64,000 nt of DNA, from positions 332,594 through 396,593 of the forward strand of contig CACRXP010000614.1 of the NCBI GenBank assembly GCA_902702965.1, in the 5' to 3' direction. Made by a program: the position numbers and the translations under genes. The DNA is from Spirometra erinaceieuropaei. Taxonomy: Eukaryota > Platyhelminthes > Cestoda > Diphyllobothriidea > Diphyllobothriidae. Of this stretch, positions 34,769 through 45,280 are shown piece by piece. Position 1 is the stretch's first letter. Each line of letters begins with the position of its first letter. The notes below the pieces were generated by a model that ran no database searches, had not been told where the DNA came from, and was given only the letters and a program-made list of their open reading frames with translations.

Positions 34769-35337
34769 GAGGGCCTACTACGCGAATTCTGAGGGTCAAA
34801 TGAGAACTCCGTGCACTTTAAGTGTCTGCAGTGAAAATTCCCCATGGACCGTTTTTTGGAATAAATGACAGGTTCAATTCTTATAGCGTCAGTATCTCGT
34901 AGACCCAGGCAAGAATTGCCACAGCTTTTCGACAGAAAGGCCAACAGCTCACAGTCTGTCTGGTTCACAAATTTTCGCCAAACGCCGGTAACGTACGTGC
35001 CAGCATACCAGGCTAGGACTGATTTCGCTAGAGCATGGCTACGTTTAAGTGTATTATGCAAAGTTTCACAAACGTTCAAGACGTGTTGAGAAAAGGAATT
35101 TAATTTAATCGTCGATTACGACCGTGTCCACCGTAAGTCCTCTAGTAGAGTGGACTCAGGGACGGTGACATCTGCATAAATGTTTTTGTCCTGACAACAG
35201 ACTTGCGCTGCATCTGCCGCACCCTCCCCCTAACCCTACCGAAACAGGGTGTCAAGACAGTCAGGAATGTTGTAGGCAGATACATTAGGATGCCAGCTGT
35301 TAAAGGATCTTCTTTTCGGCCGCCTGCACAAATTAAA
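34769..35337. other. no supported gene
   Basis: Small frames on both strands mirror each other. A GCCAGCTGTTAAAGG block at 35292 with TCTTCTTTTCGGCC resembles GCCGGCTATTAAATG and TTCTTTTCCGCT in the MITE at 51304, so a MITE fragment is likely at 35260-35330. Confidence 0.4.
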
Positions 35338-35904
35338 TTATATAAAAAATAGCCGGACCCCGCTACACATTGCTGTGGCTCGATCTGCTGAATTGGGAAA
35401 TAAGGGAAAGATGAAGGAGCACGTTCTCAATTGAGAAAAATGTAAAGGCCACCTGTTGGCGGCACGTATTGTGTGTGAAACCCAGGATTGTCCTTCTAGG
35501 CGCTGTCGAAGGCAGGGCACTTGTTTGCTGTACCCAGTCGCGCTCGGCAATTCCGGAGTAAGTGGTGACGGCTGGCATTTATTTCGTCCACCGGTGTCGA
35601 TCGAAGCAGTGGTGGCCTGAAATCTCCTTCAAGCAGTAGCGGTGCATCAGAAATGGTCTGCTGTTTCCTCGCAAATCCTGCAGTGTTCGATCAGGGGCCC
35701 CGAGCGCTGTTTTGCGCCATTGTGCATTATGCGTTTGCATCGGTAAAGTAAACGCATTGCCCATTCTCTAATTGTACTGCAAGCGAACAACACCTGGACT
35801 TCGCTCATGGATGGGGAATGAAAGAATTCGCCACATGAATTTCTTGCCGTTGACGTATCTTCCAGCCCAACACTGTGCGACTTCATTGTGTTGCATGTCA
35901 GCAT
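35338..35904 (-). pseudogene. broken open frame of unknown family
   Basis: One frame of 189 codons has at least two in-frame stops (one at 35647-35649). It reads ..MRLLYRCKRIMHNGAKQRSG.., EHCRICEETADHF, ..NKCQPSPLTPELPSATGY.. and ..SHTIRAANRWPLHFSQLR... The C-x-x-C..H pattern hints at a small zinc-binding motif at the C-terminus of a retroelement protein, but the family is not recognised. Confidence 0.35.
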
Positions 35905-35979
35905 CCCTTTATCCCCTTTCGTGTTGAAGGCCGAAAACGGCCATATCGCTGCCTTTATGCACTGCTACGTTTTATGAAT

Positions 35980-36633
35980 CCTCAAAAGGCTTCTTTTAAA
36001 AATATATTATTTTGATCATTTGGAAGAATGTTACGTCTTCTTCAAATGTTATACTTCAGGGTTAAGAACGATTCGATGTAAAAAGTTAATACTTAAGATA
36101 TTTTCAAGACCACGAAATGCTCGTTCATAAGACATCGCGTTTATTCATTTAGTGATTTTGATTATAAAGTTTACATCATGGCTTATACCCACCGCTAACA
36201 TTTATGAACCATATATGGCCATCTTTTAAAACCGTGTATGATTTTCCGTACACGGAAAGTACACAGCTTGTATTCTGGAAACCCTGAATGAAAAGGTAAT
36301 GCAGGTCTGGTTCAACATTGCCCCGATATCAGAAACGATTATAACTATAAAATTTAACGAGGACGCAATGTTCTTCTAAATCAAAAAACTAATGGCTATT
36401 TTAACGCATGTTTTTCTATGAAATATATTTAAATTTATAACAGCACCGAAAATCAAAGGGAAAAAATTTGTACTGCGTTAGCAGACATCTCTTACATAGG
36501 TTTTTTTGCAGGTGGCCGAACAGAAGTTTTTTAAAAGCCGGCAGCCTAGAGTGACTGAATTATTATAGGTGATATACATTAAAGACGTATTTTAGAATTT
36601 CGGTTAACATTTCATGAGTTAGCATATCTACTA
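35980..36633. mobile_element. MITE remnant, right part
   Basis: The series TGGAAGAATGTTACGTCTTC, GTTCATAAGACATCG, TTCCGTACACGG, AGCTTGTATTCTGGAAACCCTGAATG and a final TTAACATTTCATGAGTTAGC repeats the order of the MITE at 32379-33301. The right end is at 36633, next to TA. The left part is missing. Confidence 0.6.
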
Positions 36634-36649
36634 TAGAATAAATCTTTCG

Positions 36650-37270
36650 CGTTGATTTTCAACGCCCTTATACACCTAAATAAAACTCATAGAAAAAATT
36701 CACAAAATATTCTTTCTCTTATTTACACTGTAGTAGTTCACGCTTTCTTCAAATGTTATACTTGGAGAAAGCGTATTATTCGAGTTCGAAACATCCTCCC
36801 TTTTGCCGACCAATTTAGAACCTGACCTGACGTTTCCCTTACGTTCAGGGTTTACAATTCCTAATATGTCTATCTTGCTTGTTAGGAAAATGTATGCTGT
36901 TAGGAAGATATCATGTAGAGTTTGTAACGTTTTCAGTAAATGTGGATTACATTGCAAACTTTACAATCAAACTTAATAAATCGCCGGATACAATGCTTTG
37001 TGGGAAGCTTTTTCGTAGTCTTACAAATTAAATTTAAACGTTCTGAGGGCCGAAATTACGCTTGTTTCCTTCAAATACATAATCTGAAGAAGGGAAAATT
37101 TGCCGTCAAATGAGCCCAAGAAGGGCTGCTTTTATGTACATTTTATTTGAAATATACTTTAATATATAAAGCCATCGAAAATCGATCGGGAAATTTACAC
37201 AAGTTAAGTATTCAATTTACGTCCAGAGTAGTTTTGCGAGCGACTGCAAAGAAGCTCGCTCATATTCGGG
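36650..37270. mobile_element. MITE remnant
   Basis: It starts with GATTTTCAACGCCCTTATAC (36653), the same block as GATTTTCGACGCCCTTAAAG at 51393, and includes the inverted counterpart ATTTTATTTGAAATATACTT with GCCATCGAAAATCGA (37138-37185). Ends are not preserved. From 37270 to 37780 I see only a weak GC-rich repeat fragment around 37370-37640. Confidence 0.5.
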
Positions 37271-37782
37271 AATAATTGAACAGACTTGTGACTGTGCTGC
37301 GCGCCAGCTAGTTCCACGAACTTATTAAAGTCCTTTTCTAATTGGTGCAGAACAAGGCCGTTCCAGCCATCTGCGCCAAGCCCGTGGGATGAGGTGCCTG
37401 ACCGGCTCCGAGAGTGTTCCGTTGTCTGCGAGGGGGATAGTGAGTTCCGTTCTGCGGACTCCGTCCACTAAGCACTCAGTATCCCCAATCTCATGTGCCC
37501 ACAATCAATCACGATTTGCTAAAATGCCGTAAATGGAGAAACTGTTCATTTTCGGGGTAACCCGGTCTTCCTATTAGGACGGATAGTTAGCCTGCAATGG
37601 CACCTCCTCGGTGTGGTCGATGTGGGCTAGAATCTGAACCGTCCCTTTCGGATACAATCCATCGTCTACACAAAACATGTATGGTCACTTGTATCAGGGG
37701 AATTGTTATGCAGTTAGCATAGGAGTCCCTCCTCGGTTCTATTATACCGTCCTAGTGTCCTCCTTTGGGCAGCAAAGAGAGA

Positions 37783-38760
37783 GAGAGTGGAATGCTTTAT
37801 TTTGAAAATAACTTTCAAAACTTTCAGCAAAAACGGTTTTCCAGTACACAGTAATTACCATAGAGATTAACAGGTATTGGACTGGTGGACATAATTATAT
37901 ATGAAGAAAAAAGGACTTTAAGGTGCAAGATCGAGTTTTAGTTTTTGTTTTTCAACATCTTTACAGGTGAGATACCGGGCTAGAAATGGCAGTATGGAAT
38001 TCCGATAGGTCGAAGTGCGGCAAGGGATGTGGCGGAAGCATCGATGCATGGGGCGTAAGGATTTCGCAGCCATTAACTCATTATGAAGGGGATGGACGGT
38101 TTCATTCAGAATTCGGTCAGCGAATTGCTCCACCGATTTGAAGTGTCGCTGCACGATGATATCAAAATTTATACACCAGTCTTGATTGACAAAAATGGCC
38201 ACTCCTCCACCTCTAATGCCTGTTGGAGATGCTCTATCATTTCGAAAACAACAAAATGTCGAAGGAGTGATTAGTTCCGAGTCAATTTGGCTATTCAACC
38301 ACGTCTCCTGAAGGCAAATTACTCCTGTTTTGCCATGTTCTTTGGTTGACAGAAGTAATTCCAAATCATGGGTTTTGTTAAATATCGATCGACAGTTAGT
38401 CGAAAGAAAACCCGGGATTGACAACTTGTTTTTAGGCTGGCGTTTAGGCGCAACTTGCCATCCACGGCGATGTTGCTTTCGAAAAATTGTCCTTTACTGA
38501 TATGAGCGTGGGAAGGCCAGCGAGGAAGGACGAGAAACAGGACAAGTTGTCAGAGTGTAACTGCTGCTGGCACGGTGAGTTCGTTGCGTTTGGGAGCGTG
38601 AGAACGCCAACGCAGGACAATCGCAGAAACGACAAATTGGCCGCAAAGTGCAACCACTAGAGTCATGATCAGGAGGCGGAAAAATCGATGCAGAAATTTC
38701 GCAGGGTTTAAGCTCCTTTAAAAAGGTGCTAGCGTACTGTAAAGACAACCTTATAGGAAC
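37783..38760 (-). mobile_element. family 2 non-LTR element with internal deletion
   Basis: The minus strand runs from about 38760 to a 3' end at 37783, with an AAAATAAAG signal and a CTCTCTCTCTC tail. It contains an endonuclease start fused directly to the last part of the RT, with the polymerase missing. Compared with the copies at 4110-6180 and 55750-58107, roughly the whole polymerase is deleted. It could move only with help from a complete relative. Confidence 0.8.
37918..38424 (-). CDS. in-frame endonuclease/RT-C-terminus fusion, 168 aa
   Basis: Residues 1-88 are an apurinic endonuclease N-terminus: FLSTNCRSIFNKTHDLELLL, GVICLQETWLNS with the catalytic Glu, GGGVAIFVNQDWC. At about residue 89 the frame passes without a break into IVQRHFKSVEQFADRILNET, which matches ILQRHFNAVKQFASQILDDV in the C-terminal region of family 2 (4560-4500). 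The frame is intact across the join and to the stop. It lacks the GDFN and later endonuclease blocks and all of the polymerase. Whether it is made or has a use is unknown. Confidence 0.75.
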   Translation of the reverse strand: MSIPGFLSTNCRSIFNKTHDLELLLSTKEHGKTGVICLQETWLNSQIDSELITPSTFCCFRNDRASPTGIRGGGVAIFVNQDWCINFDIIVQRHFKSVEQFADRILNETVHPLHNELMAAKSLRPMHRCFRHIPCRTSTYRNSILPFLARYLTCKDVEKQKLKLDLAP

Positions 38761-39065
38761 AGATCAATTAAAACAAAGGAATAAGACTGGGGCATGCAAT
38801 TAATAAATATTCATGTGACCGGAGGGAAAAAACAAAAAATGGCGGCTCAATTTTAAAAGCCCGCCAGCAAAGACAGGTTGTGAGAAAGTAACAATGACGA
38901 CGGACGTCAGTCATTACCCAACAACAAATTTCTGACAAAAACACAGAAGGGCATTGTCATGCATTAGAGGAACATTAACTTGCAGGGTGAACCTATTGCC
39001 TTTGGAGAGCAATGAACAGGCTAGTAGCTTTACCCACTCAATTCAGAAAACTAGAGGGAGAATGC

Positions 39066-39147
39066 TGGTGGACCCACAGGCGAGCCCAACACCTCGCAGT
39101 TGTCATGAAGCGGCAGAATATCGGCAAAAACGTGTCTGAACTTCTAG
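39066..39147 (+). ncRNA. decayed relative of the 44480 hammerhead
   Basis: The run CCCA, CAGGCGA, CCTCGCAG, GCGGCA, ATCGGC and CGTGTCTG keeps the order of the 44480-44571 ribozyme. Core bases are lost: CUGANGA is CAGGCGA and GAAA is AAAA. It should not cleave. Confidence 0.45.
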
Positions 39148-39169
39148 CCAGTGTCTGTGCTCTCAAGTA

Positions 39170-40240
39170 TGACCTGTTGTGCTATCTCTGGTGCTGTATC
39201 TTGGCGGTATGTCAGGCTTCAAGGGCAGCCTATGATTTGCGCGATCGTATCGGTGATGGCTGCATGGGCTGTGCTCTGCACACACTGTTTGGTTTGATTT
39301 ACAACCCACTTGATGGGAAACCCCCAACTTAACAAACAAGACAAACTGGCATGTTTGGTTATCGCAAACCGCGACAGTCGCATGTGCCCCGCCAACTCCT
39401 GCAGTCATGAGGACCTGCCTATATTGGACATCTGTCAGCGGGCACATGATAGGCCAGCAACCAACGGAATGCCGCAACAGGCACTCTATGTTGGACCCGC
39501 CTAAGCTCTTCCCAGGCGACCACTGCTGCTGGATTGACTGCTAGGCAGCGGTTAACTGTCTATGCGGGCGATCTCGCTGGGACGATCGGAACCCGGATGA
39601 CCGTCAATTAGTCGCTGGCAAAAGACGTCATCTTTGGAAACTTCTTGACTCCCATGAACGCACGCTGTATTCGAGGAGCATTTTATGCGCCGAATCCGCC
39701 CGGTCTATCAGCCCATCCACATTGTGTGAAAGGGGACGTAGGGTCGAGCAAAATATCACCGGGACTTTGTGCAGGTGCATTGCCCGATACGTTTGCTCCT
39801 GAAACTGTAGAATGTAGTCATGTAGTCACTTTCGAATAATTCTTTACCTATCTTTTTTTTGGTCGTATAGTTGAGCCGGCGGTGCCCTTCCTCTCCTTCT
39901 GGGAAAACTCTGGACAGTCAGCCGGCTGGATTTCCTCTAATGATCTACGAACACGATCTTACCGCTGAGCGACAACGATAGTCTAGGAAAAGGAAGTTAG
40001 GCAAACGTTGTCTCTAGTAAATTTAGCTGAACCTATTCTGGTCGCCACTTCTGTCGAATGTGGTTGTGTAGCCCCACTTAAAGTAAATAACCCCTAGTCG
40101 CATTTACTACGGGCCCGGCGGTGATAGGGATTTTTAGAGGTGGGACCGGAAAAGGCACAGGAGACGAGGGGAAGTAGTCGTATGCAAAACAAAAGCTATT
40201 GGGGATACGCTGTTGAAATTTGAATGGTTGAAAAATAGTT
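39170..40240. other. no supported gene
   Basis: Frames at 39012-39332, 39163-39477 and 39645-39839 have no motif or splice context and partly mirror each other. Confidence 0.45.
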
Positions 40241-40244
40241 GCGC

Positions 40245-40370
40245 TAACCCCTACGCCTAACCCCTAAGTATAATCACTAATCCTAAACTCTAACCCCTAA
40301 CCATAACCTTTGACACTAAACCTAACCCATACCCATTGCCCTTAACCCCAACCCCGACACTATTGTGTCC
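40245..40370. repeat. degenerate telomere-like C/A-rich repeats
   Basis: Many copies of CCTAAC, CCCCTAA and AACCC variants follow each other: CGCTAACCCCTACGCCTAAC, ACTCTAACCCCTAACC, ACCTAACCCATACCC. Flatworm telomeres use TTAGGG. The array is imperfect and internal, and abuts a truncated non-LTR copy at 40395. Confidence 0.65.
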
Positions 40371-40394
40371 ATCTAGTGGAGCTACCAAACTGCA

Positions 40395-41340
40395 TCGGAC
40401 ATAGTGCTCTTTGCAGACGATCTTAAACTTTGCAGAGCAATAAAAGATGAAGATGACGTCAAGATAATACAAGAGGAAGCAGAGAATCTGCACGCATGGA
40501 GCGAGAAATGGTGCATGAACTTCAACGTCAAAAAATGTGCAATAATGCACATAATATCAACAGCCCGAAGAACGAATGTACCCTACCGGCGGTATCTCCT
40601 GGGCAATCAACCACTTAAAACCTTAGATGTGAGAAAAGATCTCGGAGTATTCATTAAAGTCGACCTAAGCGTCACTACGCAGTGTTCTAAAGTCACAGTG
40701 CCTACAATGTCAGTAATGAGCGCGATACGAAGAACGTTTATTCACTTGAATAAAGATGTCTTTGGCAAAGTATACGGGACATTTGTGCGGCCGCAGCTGG
40801 AATATGCGGCACGGGCTTGGCGACCGTGACTTCGGAAGGATATAGATGTGCAACGACGTGCTACAAAGGCTGTTCATGGCCTCAAACGTTTCTCCTTTTT
40901 CTCACTGATGGTCATTCGCCAATGGAACTCTTTGACGGAGTATGTTATTAATTCCCCTACCATGAATGTGTTCAAGGTACAACTGGATAATTACCTGCTG
41001 AAAGGCAACCCGAACTGCTGAAGCCTGATCTAGCGGAGTACAGAATGATTCTTAACATACTACTAACACACTTACAGTAGATCGTTTTAAACATTAAACT
41101 TGACTGATATGGAAATTTTGGAGAGCTCGAACGCAGTGAACAATGTTTTTCGCAATTATTTCGCAAATGTCGTACCCTTTTCGAATTTATGTTCCACTAT
41201 TAGATCTATGCTTTCTGATCACTAACACTGCATGCAAAATTTTTCCGAGTTAGCTATTTTCCTTTACATCTGTACCGCCGAAATGGAGTTTACAGGGCTT
41301 CTGTGGTTTACACCAAATGTACTGACTGATATATGGACGC
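40395..41340 (+). mobile_element. family 1 non-LTR element, 5'-truncated copy 2
   Basis: It begins within the RT at VLFADDLKLCRAIKDEDDV and is 80-90% alike by eye to 3870-4109 and 61080-61500. The frame 40404-40829 covers the end of the palm and the thumb (LLGNQPLKTLDVRKDLGVFI, RPQLEYAARAW). A deletion removes most of the C-terminus before the 3' UTR. The tail GTACTGACTGATAT is at about 41317-41330. Dead by truncation. Confidence 0.85.
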
Positions 41341-41547
41341 GCCTATACCACAAGCAAAGCGTGGTTTGTGCGGATTGTCCTAACTTGATTCTTTCTTCAC
41401 AAATAAAGGAGAAAGTATGAGTTTCATGCGTATGTTTGAGTAAGGAAAAAGGCTGGTCGTGTACCAGAAGATTTTATTTATTGTTCCGAGATCTCTAACT
41501 TGTACAGAAGTCCAGCGTCAGGGATAGCAGCAAGAACAGAACGAGCT

Positions 41548-41970
41548 ACAATCTGGAGTATTGTATCGCATCCCGTGTCAAAAAGGCCTTGTAACTACCC
41601 AAGACAGACTGGGCGCATGCTCGGATAGCGTATACACGAACATAAGCTGGCTGTGCGACGAGGCGACGCATTATCACAAGTGGCCGCGCACACCTACGAA
41701 TTGGGCCACGAATTTAACCTCGCAGCCACCAAAATAGTCGCCCACGCCGCAAACAGTAGGAACCGTAAATAAATTGAAGCCTGGGCCTAGGATGAGAACT
41801 CGGTCAATCGATTAATCGATCTGGTGCCGGCGTACACAGCCCGGCGTAGTCACCTCTACACTTGCGCGTCGATCCATGTTTGACTAACACACCTTTTGGC
41901 TGTCGCTGGTTCTGATGTTGCTACCATCCGTGACGACGAACTGCTGTACGAGTTTGAAAGCTTGGAATAA
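41548..41970 (+). mobile_element. Penelope-like GIY-YIG fragment
   Basis: SGVLYRIPCQ (the GIY part) is at 41548-41577. A shift of frame follows, then RIHEHKLAVRRGDALSQVAA (41627-41686), HTYELGHEFN and, near 41796, NSVNRLIDLVPAY. The complete element at 54.1 kb has TRLHEHKLAI and STINRAIDLHPAY in the same order. The YIG block itself is garbled. RT is absent, so this is a 3' fragment. Confidence 0.75.
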
Positions 41971-42061
41971 CTAACAGACTGTTTCGGTGCTAGACCAGCT
42001 TTCTTTCTCCCTTATGAGTAACCATTCAAATTACACTTCCTGCCTCTCCTAGCAGGAAAAC

Positions 42062-42151
42062 CTCTGACCCATACTCTTCCAATGCCACAGACATTCGCAC
42101 CACTCGTAGCAGCCGTCGCGTCCACTTTCCCGACCGCTATCTCACTCAACT
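42062..42151 (+). pseudogene. C-terminus of Gypsy-type Pol
   Basis: The frame ends TTRSSRRVHFPDRYLTQLH and a stop. The basic-RVHFPDRY end is typical of Gypsy-group integrase tails and matches TRSGRHVRFPDRYQLVQYT at 45171-45227. A G-rich polypurine-like tract (42204-42216) and TGTAGTAG at 42217 follow, probably the beginning of a 3' LTR. Confidence 0.72.
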
Positions 42152-42203
42152 GCATTAACATCACATTTACCTTCGGTATCGCTTTAACGCCGGCCTTCGG
42201 TCC

Positions 42204-42260
42204 AGGCGGGGGGCACTGTAGTAGTCCATCGTCGTATTTTTTGCTTATACACTACTTTTT
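42204..42260 (+). other. polypurine-like tract and LTR start
   Basis: AGGCGGGGGGCAC is followed by TGTAGTAGTCC. The same order (G-rich tract, then TGTAGTGAC) occurs at 45281-45303. The other end of the LTR is not found. Confidence 0.5.
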
Positions 42261-42264
42261 ATAG

Positions 42265-43560
42265 TTATTCTGCTTGGTAAGAATTTCCTCAACTGGCATT
42301 AATTTACATTCGTTTAAGTCGGTGTTTATGCAACGGTTACGCGTAGACTCCATCTGGTATGAGTTACGATTCAAGTTAACTGACTTTTCACCCATTGCCT
42401 TTGTCATCCTCTGGTCGGCGTTGACAGCCAAGTCTTTTCTACCACGGCCGTTTTGCTTGGTTTTTCTCAACTTGCTCTTAGCATGCGATCACGTTATCGA
42501 TTGGCTAGTCTCACTTAACAATCATTTCTGTCTGATAATGAAAACAACGCGTGTAGTGCCAACCCGTAAAACTCGTGCCAGCACTTCATTCACGGCAAAA
42601 ACAATCAGAGAAATCGAAATATACTTCAGACTGCAACTGCCTATTCAGGGTAGATGTCGAAATGGGACCGAATGCCTACTCTCTCGCCTGCACCCTACCC
42701 CCTGCACCACCCGGCAAGCCCGACAATTGGCAGCAGCAGCAGCAGTTATTGTTTTCGTTTCCTACTGAGCACAGGAAGTGCTTGAAAACGGGCACGCAGC
42801 CTTTAGGTCAACCTACAACGTACTTCAAGCGACATCTGCTCTTGGTTTTGACGTGGAGCAGTCACGTGAGGACCGTATTCAGCGGAAAATCCACGCTGCG
42901 CTTTCTACACACGGTCAGTAGGAAAACAAAACGTGTGCCAGAGACTAAATCTGGATTCATGAGAATGGAGGTGGAGGCGGGGGTTTTTTGCGGGTTCGCG
43001 TCGTCTCTGATATGGCGGCCGCGGTAATGCAGACATTCGTAGCGAGTTCAAAGCAAATTAACGGAGGCATTTTTGCGATAACTGCTGCTTTGTCTTCCCT
43101 AATGCTACTTCGTCTGCGTAAAGTATGTCCGAGCAATTTATGATCAGAAATGCGCTTGTTGTGCAGTTCTTTCGAAAATGATGCCATCGAGGATGTTGTT
43201 CTGGGGTTTTCAATAAAGAGCTAATAGTTGCTAATGGCTAGATGTTTGCGCTCCTTTCAATCAAGCACTCACTTCAAACATTTCCAGGAGGTCAGGTTTT
43301 TTGTGTTCCGCATCCGCGAATTTATCCTGCACTTCCATTAGCCTTGCTGTTTTCGTCCTACCGAATCAGTCATGCCACCAAATATTTTTCTTGCAAATTT
43401 CGTATACTCTGGACTCACTAATTGATGCTGAGGAGGTTATAATATTCGCAAATAAATTGAACGATGCTTCTAGTTTTTATCTCACCTACTTTCCCACATA
43501 TAAACTGAGCTGAGTGGAACTGAACTGAAGCTTAACTTATTATTGGAATCGGCTGTCACG
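42265..43560. other. no supported gene
   Basis: The frames at 42274-42768 and 42575-43027 overlap and mirror minus-strand frames. A CAG run is at 42730-42745. A weak AACTGAACTGAAG tail-like motif lies at 43518. Confidence 0.45.
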
Positions 43561-43573
43561 GGGGTATATATTT

Positions 43574-44264
43574 ATGTCAGTTTGCACAGATAATATCGAG
43601 AAGAAGCTCAGCAAAATCCAGGACTTCCTTCGAGAAAACGGGTATCCTGACAGGTTTATTGCAAACCCGACACGCCGACCGCCGAAAAGAAAACTTTGTT
43701 CCTCAAGGTCCCTTTCAAATGTGACGCGGCGAGTGAACTCCTTGGGAGACGACTTGATCAAGCTGTCTCGCGAACCTTCCCAGTAGCAAGGGTTCAAAAA
43801 TCATTCTCTACTAACCCTATTTTACGAGGAGAATGTAAGGATGAGTCGCCACCGCAGACCATCTCAATGTGCATATATTCCTTCACTTGCTCCTGTGGAG
43901 CAGGTTTTATTTGTCGCATGAGTCGGCGCTTATCAAAGTGAATACGGGAACACCTCACGACATGGCTGGTAAAATGTGAAACGAGGGGCATGAGCAGCGT
44001 CATTCTCGCACATGTTGTCGATTCGGACATTGTGTGGACCCCGAAGAAGCTTTTCGTGTAATTTATAAGGTCCCATCGAGCTACCCTAAGACGCTAGGCC
44101 AGCGCCTGTTAGCGACAGCGGAAGCGGCCGCCATTAGATTACGAAAGCCAGTCTTATGCGCACAGAGGAATCACGTTCAGGCTCCCGCGCCTACAGTGGT
44201 CGAAGGTCGACTAAGGGTGCGACTCCCCTGCGCACTTCCGCTCTCACCCCGCCCCAGACAGTAA
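43574..44264 (+). pseudogene. Penelope-like protein C-terminal part with GIY-YIG endonuclease
   Basis: Three frames carry consecutive parts. First is KLSKIQDFLRENGYPDRFI (43610). From 43690 comes FLKVPFKCDAASELLGRRLD, then YSFTCSCGAGFICRMSRRLS (43876-43935). After a stop comes IREHLTTWL, and from 44034 DPEEAFRVIYKVPSSYPKTL. The TCSCGAGFI..R..R..IREH pattern is the GIY-YIG nuclease, which nicks target DNA. Upstream RT was not found. A hammerhead ribozyme lies 216 bp downstream on the same strand, supporting a Penelope-like origin. At least two frameshifts and one stop. Confidence 0.75.
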
Positions 44265-44400
44265 CTGCTATTACCCCTCCCCTCCCCCACCTTCCCACAA
44301 CCCGCCTGTGTTTTAAGTAGACCTTTTATCGATTTCTCTGATCGCTGGCCTCCTTTATTTCTCCCTCGTTCCTATATAACTGTACTGGCCCGACGAGAAT

Positions 44401-44600
44401 TTATCGAAAGCCAGCTTCCTCGGAAATTAAAGAAGACACGTTGAAACTGGAGTTTATATACCAGAAAACACACGGGGAAAGCTGGGAGACCCACTGACGA
44501 GTCGAACCCCTCGCAGCTGCGCCAGGAAGCGGCATAAGATCGGCGAAACACGCGTGTCTGGGCTTTTAGCTAATACCTAATACGGTAAATCATTGCACAA
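44401..44600 (+). repeat. repeat unit around the 44480 hammerhead
   Basis: The flanks are conserved with 59543-59720 on the minus strand: GTTGAAACTGGAGTTTATAT, ACCAGAAAAC, the ribozyme body, and then CTAATACCTA and GTAAATCATTGCAC. The unit is therefore larger than the ribozyme and probably represents the terminal (pseudo-LTR-like) part of a Penelope-like family. Confidence 0.65.
44480..44571 (+). ncRNA. hammerhead ribozyme, extended stem II type
   Basis: All core elements are present in type I order. Stem I 5' strand is AGCU (44480-44483) and CCCA (44490-44493). CUGACGA is at 44494-44500. Stem II is GUCGA (44501-44505) with UCGGC (44540-44544), closing a 34-nt loop that contains CGCAGCUGCG. 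GAAA is at 44545-44548. Stem III is ACA-CGCG-UGU (44548-44557) with cytosine 44558 as the cleavage nucleotide. Stem I 3' strand is UGGG (44559-44562) and AGCU (44568-44571). A natural HHR in a Penelope-like element is expected from known biology. Activity is not shown. Confidence 0.78.
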
Positions 44601-44710
44601 AGCTACGTATGCTCGCCATCTCGCTTTCCGATTTTGTTATATGATATTTATAGCACTCCTACTAATTTTGCTATCAGAGCAGCCTACGTTCCTCTGTGTC
44701 TAGTAAGGGG

Positions 44711-44826
44711 GTGTGGTGGCAAACCTTGGTGAGGGTTTACGCCGTACCAGCCATCTGGATCGGATACCTCCCGTGGTCTTCCTGACTCTGCCTACATACG
44801 GTCCAGATGGCTGGGGTGGGGAGAGT
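44711..44826. repeat. short GC-rich repeat fragment
   Basis: AGCCATCTGGATCGG, TCTTCCTGACTCTGCC and GATGGCTGGGGTGGGGAGAG resemble blocks at 21570-21655 and around 37375. There is an internal inverted repeat (CCAGCCATCTGGA and TCCAGATGGCTGG). No coding function. Confidence 0.4.
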
Positions 44827-44985
44827 GTGGCAAACGCGGTAAAAGTCCAATATTATCGTTAGCTAATTCACGTGCAAGTTGCCTTCAGTGCTCTACTCTT
44901 CTGAGAAGCAAGCAGCAGAAGTCGTTGTAGCTGATGGATCAGATGAAGTCATACATCTTTCCAATTAGGTACATATGAATTTATA

Positions 44986-45227
44986 GGGACCGTGGAGGCC
45001 GCACTGACGTAGTCTCAATCGATCGCTTGAAGGTGGCTAATACCGGTCCTCTTCCAAGTTCTCCAACCGAACAATCCTCTCTTGGCACATTGCCACTTGC
45101 TATTTCCCAGACTCCATTTAAGCCTTATAACCCCGCGTCTTTACTTATCCCACAGACTCCTCCCCTTACGCGCAGCGGTCGTCATGTCCGTTTTCCCGAC
45201 CGTTACCAACTTGTACAATATACATGA
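44986..45227 (+). pseudogene. Gypsy integrase C-terminus
   Basis: The frame reads GRTDVVSIDRLKVANTG.. and ends TRSGRHVRFPDRYQLVQYT. The VSIDRLKVA block is the usual GPY/F-like end of Gypsy integrases. It is followed by a purine tract AGGAGGGGGAG at 45281 and TGTAGTGAC at 45295, the likely 3' LTR start. Upstream Pol is missing. Confidence 0.8.
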
Positions 45228-45280
45228 CTCTCCCAAATTTTCCTTCTATGAACAATATTTTTTTTGAATTCCGTTCTCCT

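Noticed and set aside
42575..43027. 150-codon plus frame
   Set aside because: Overlapping frames on both strands, a CAG run, no motif and no splice context.
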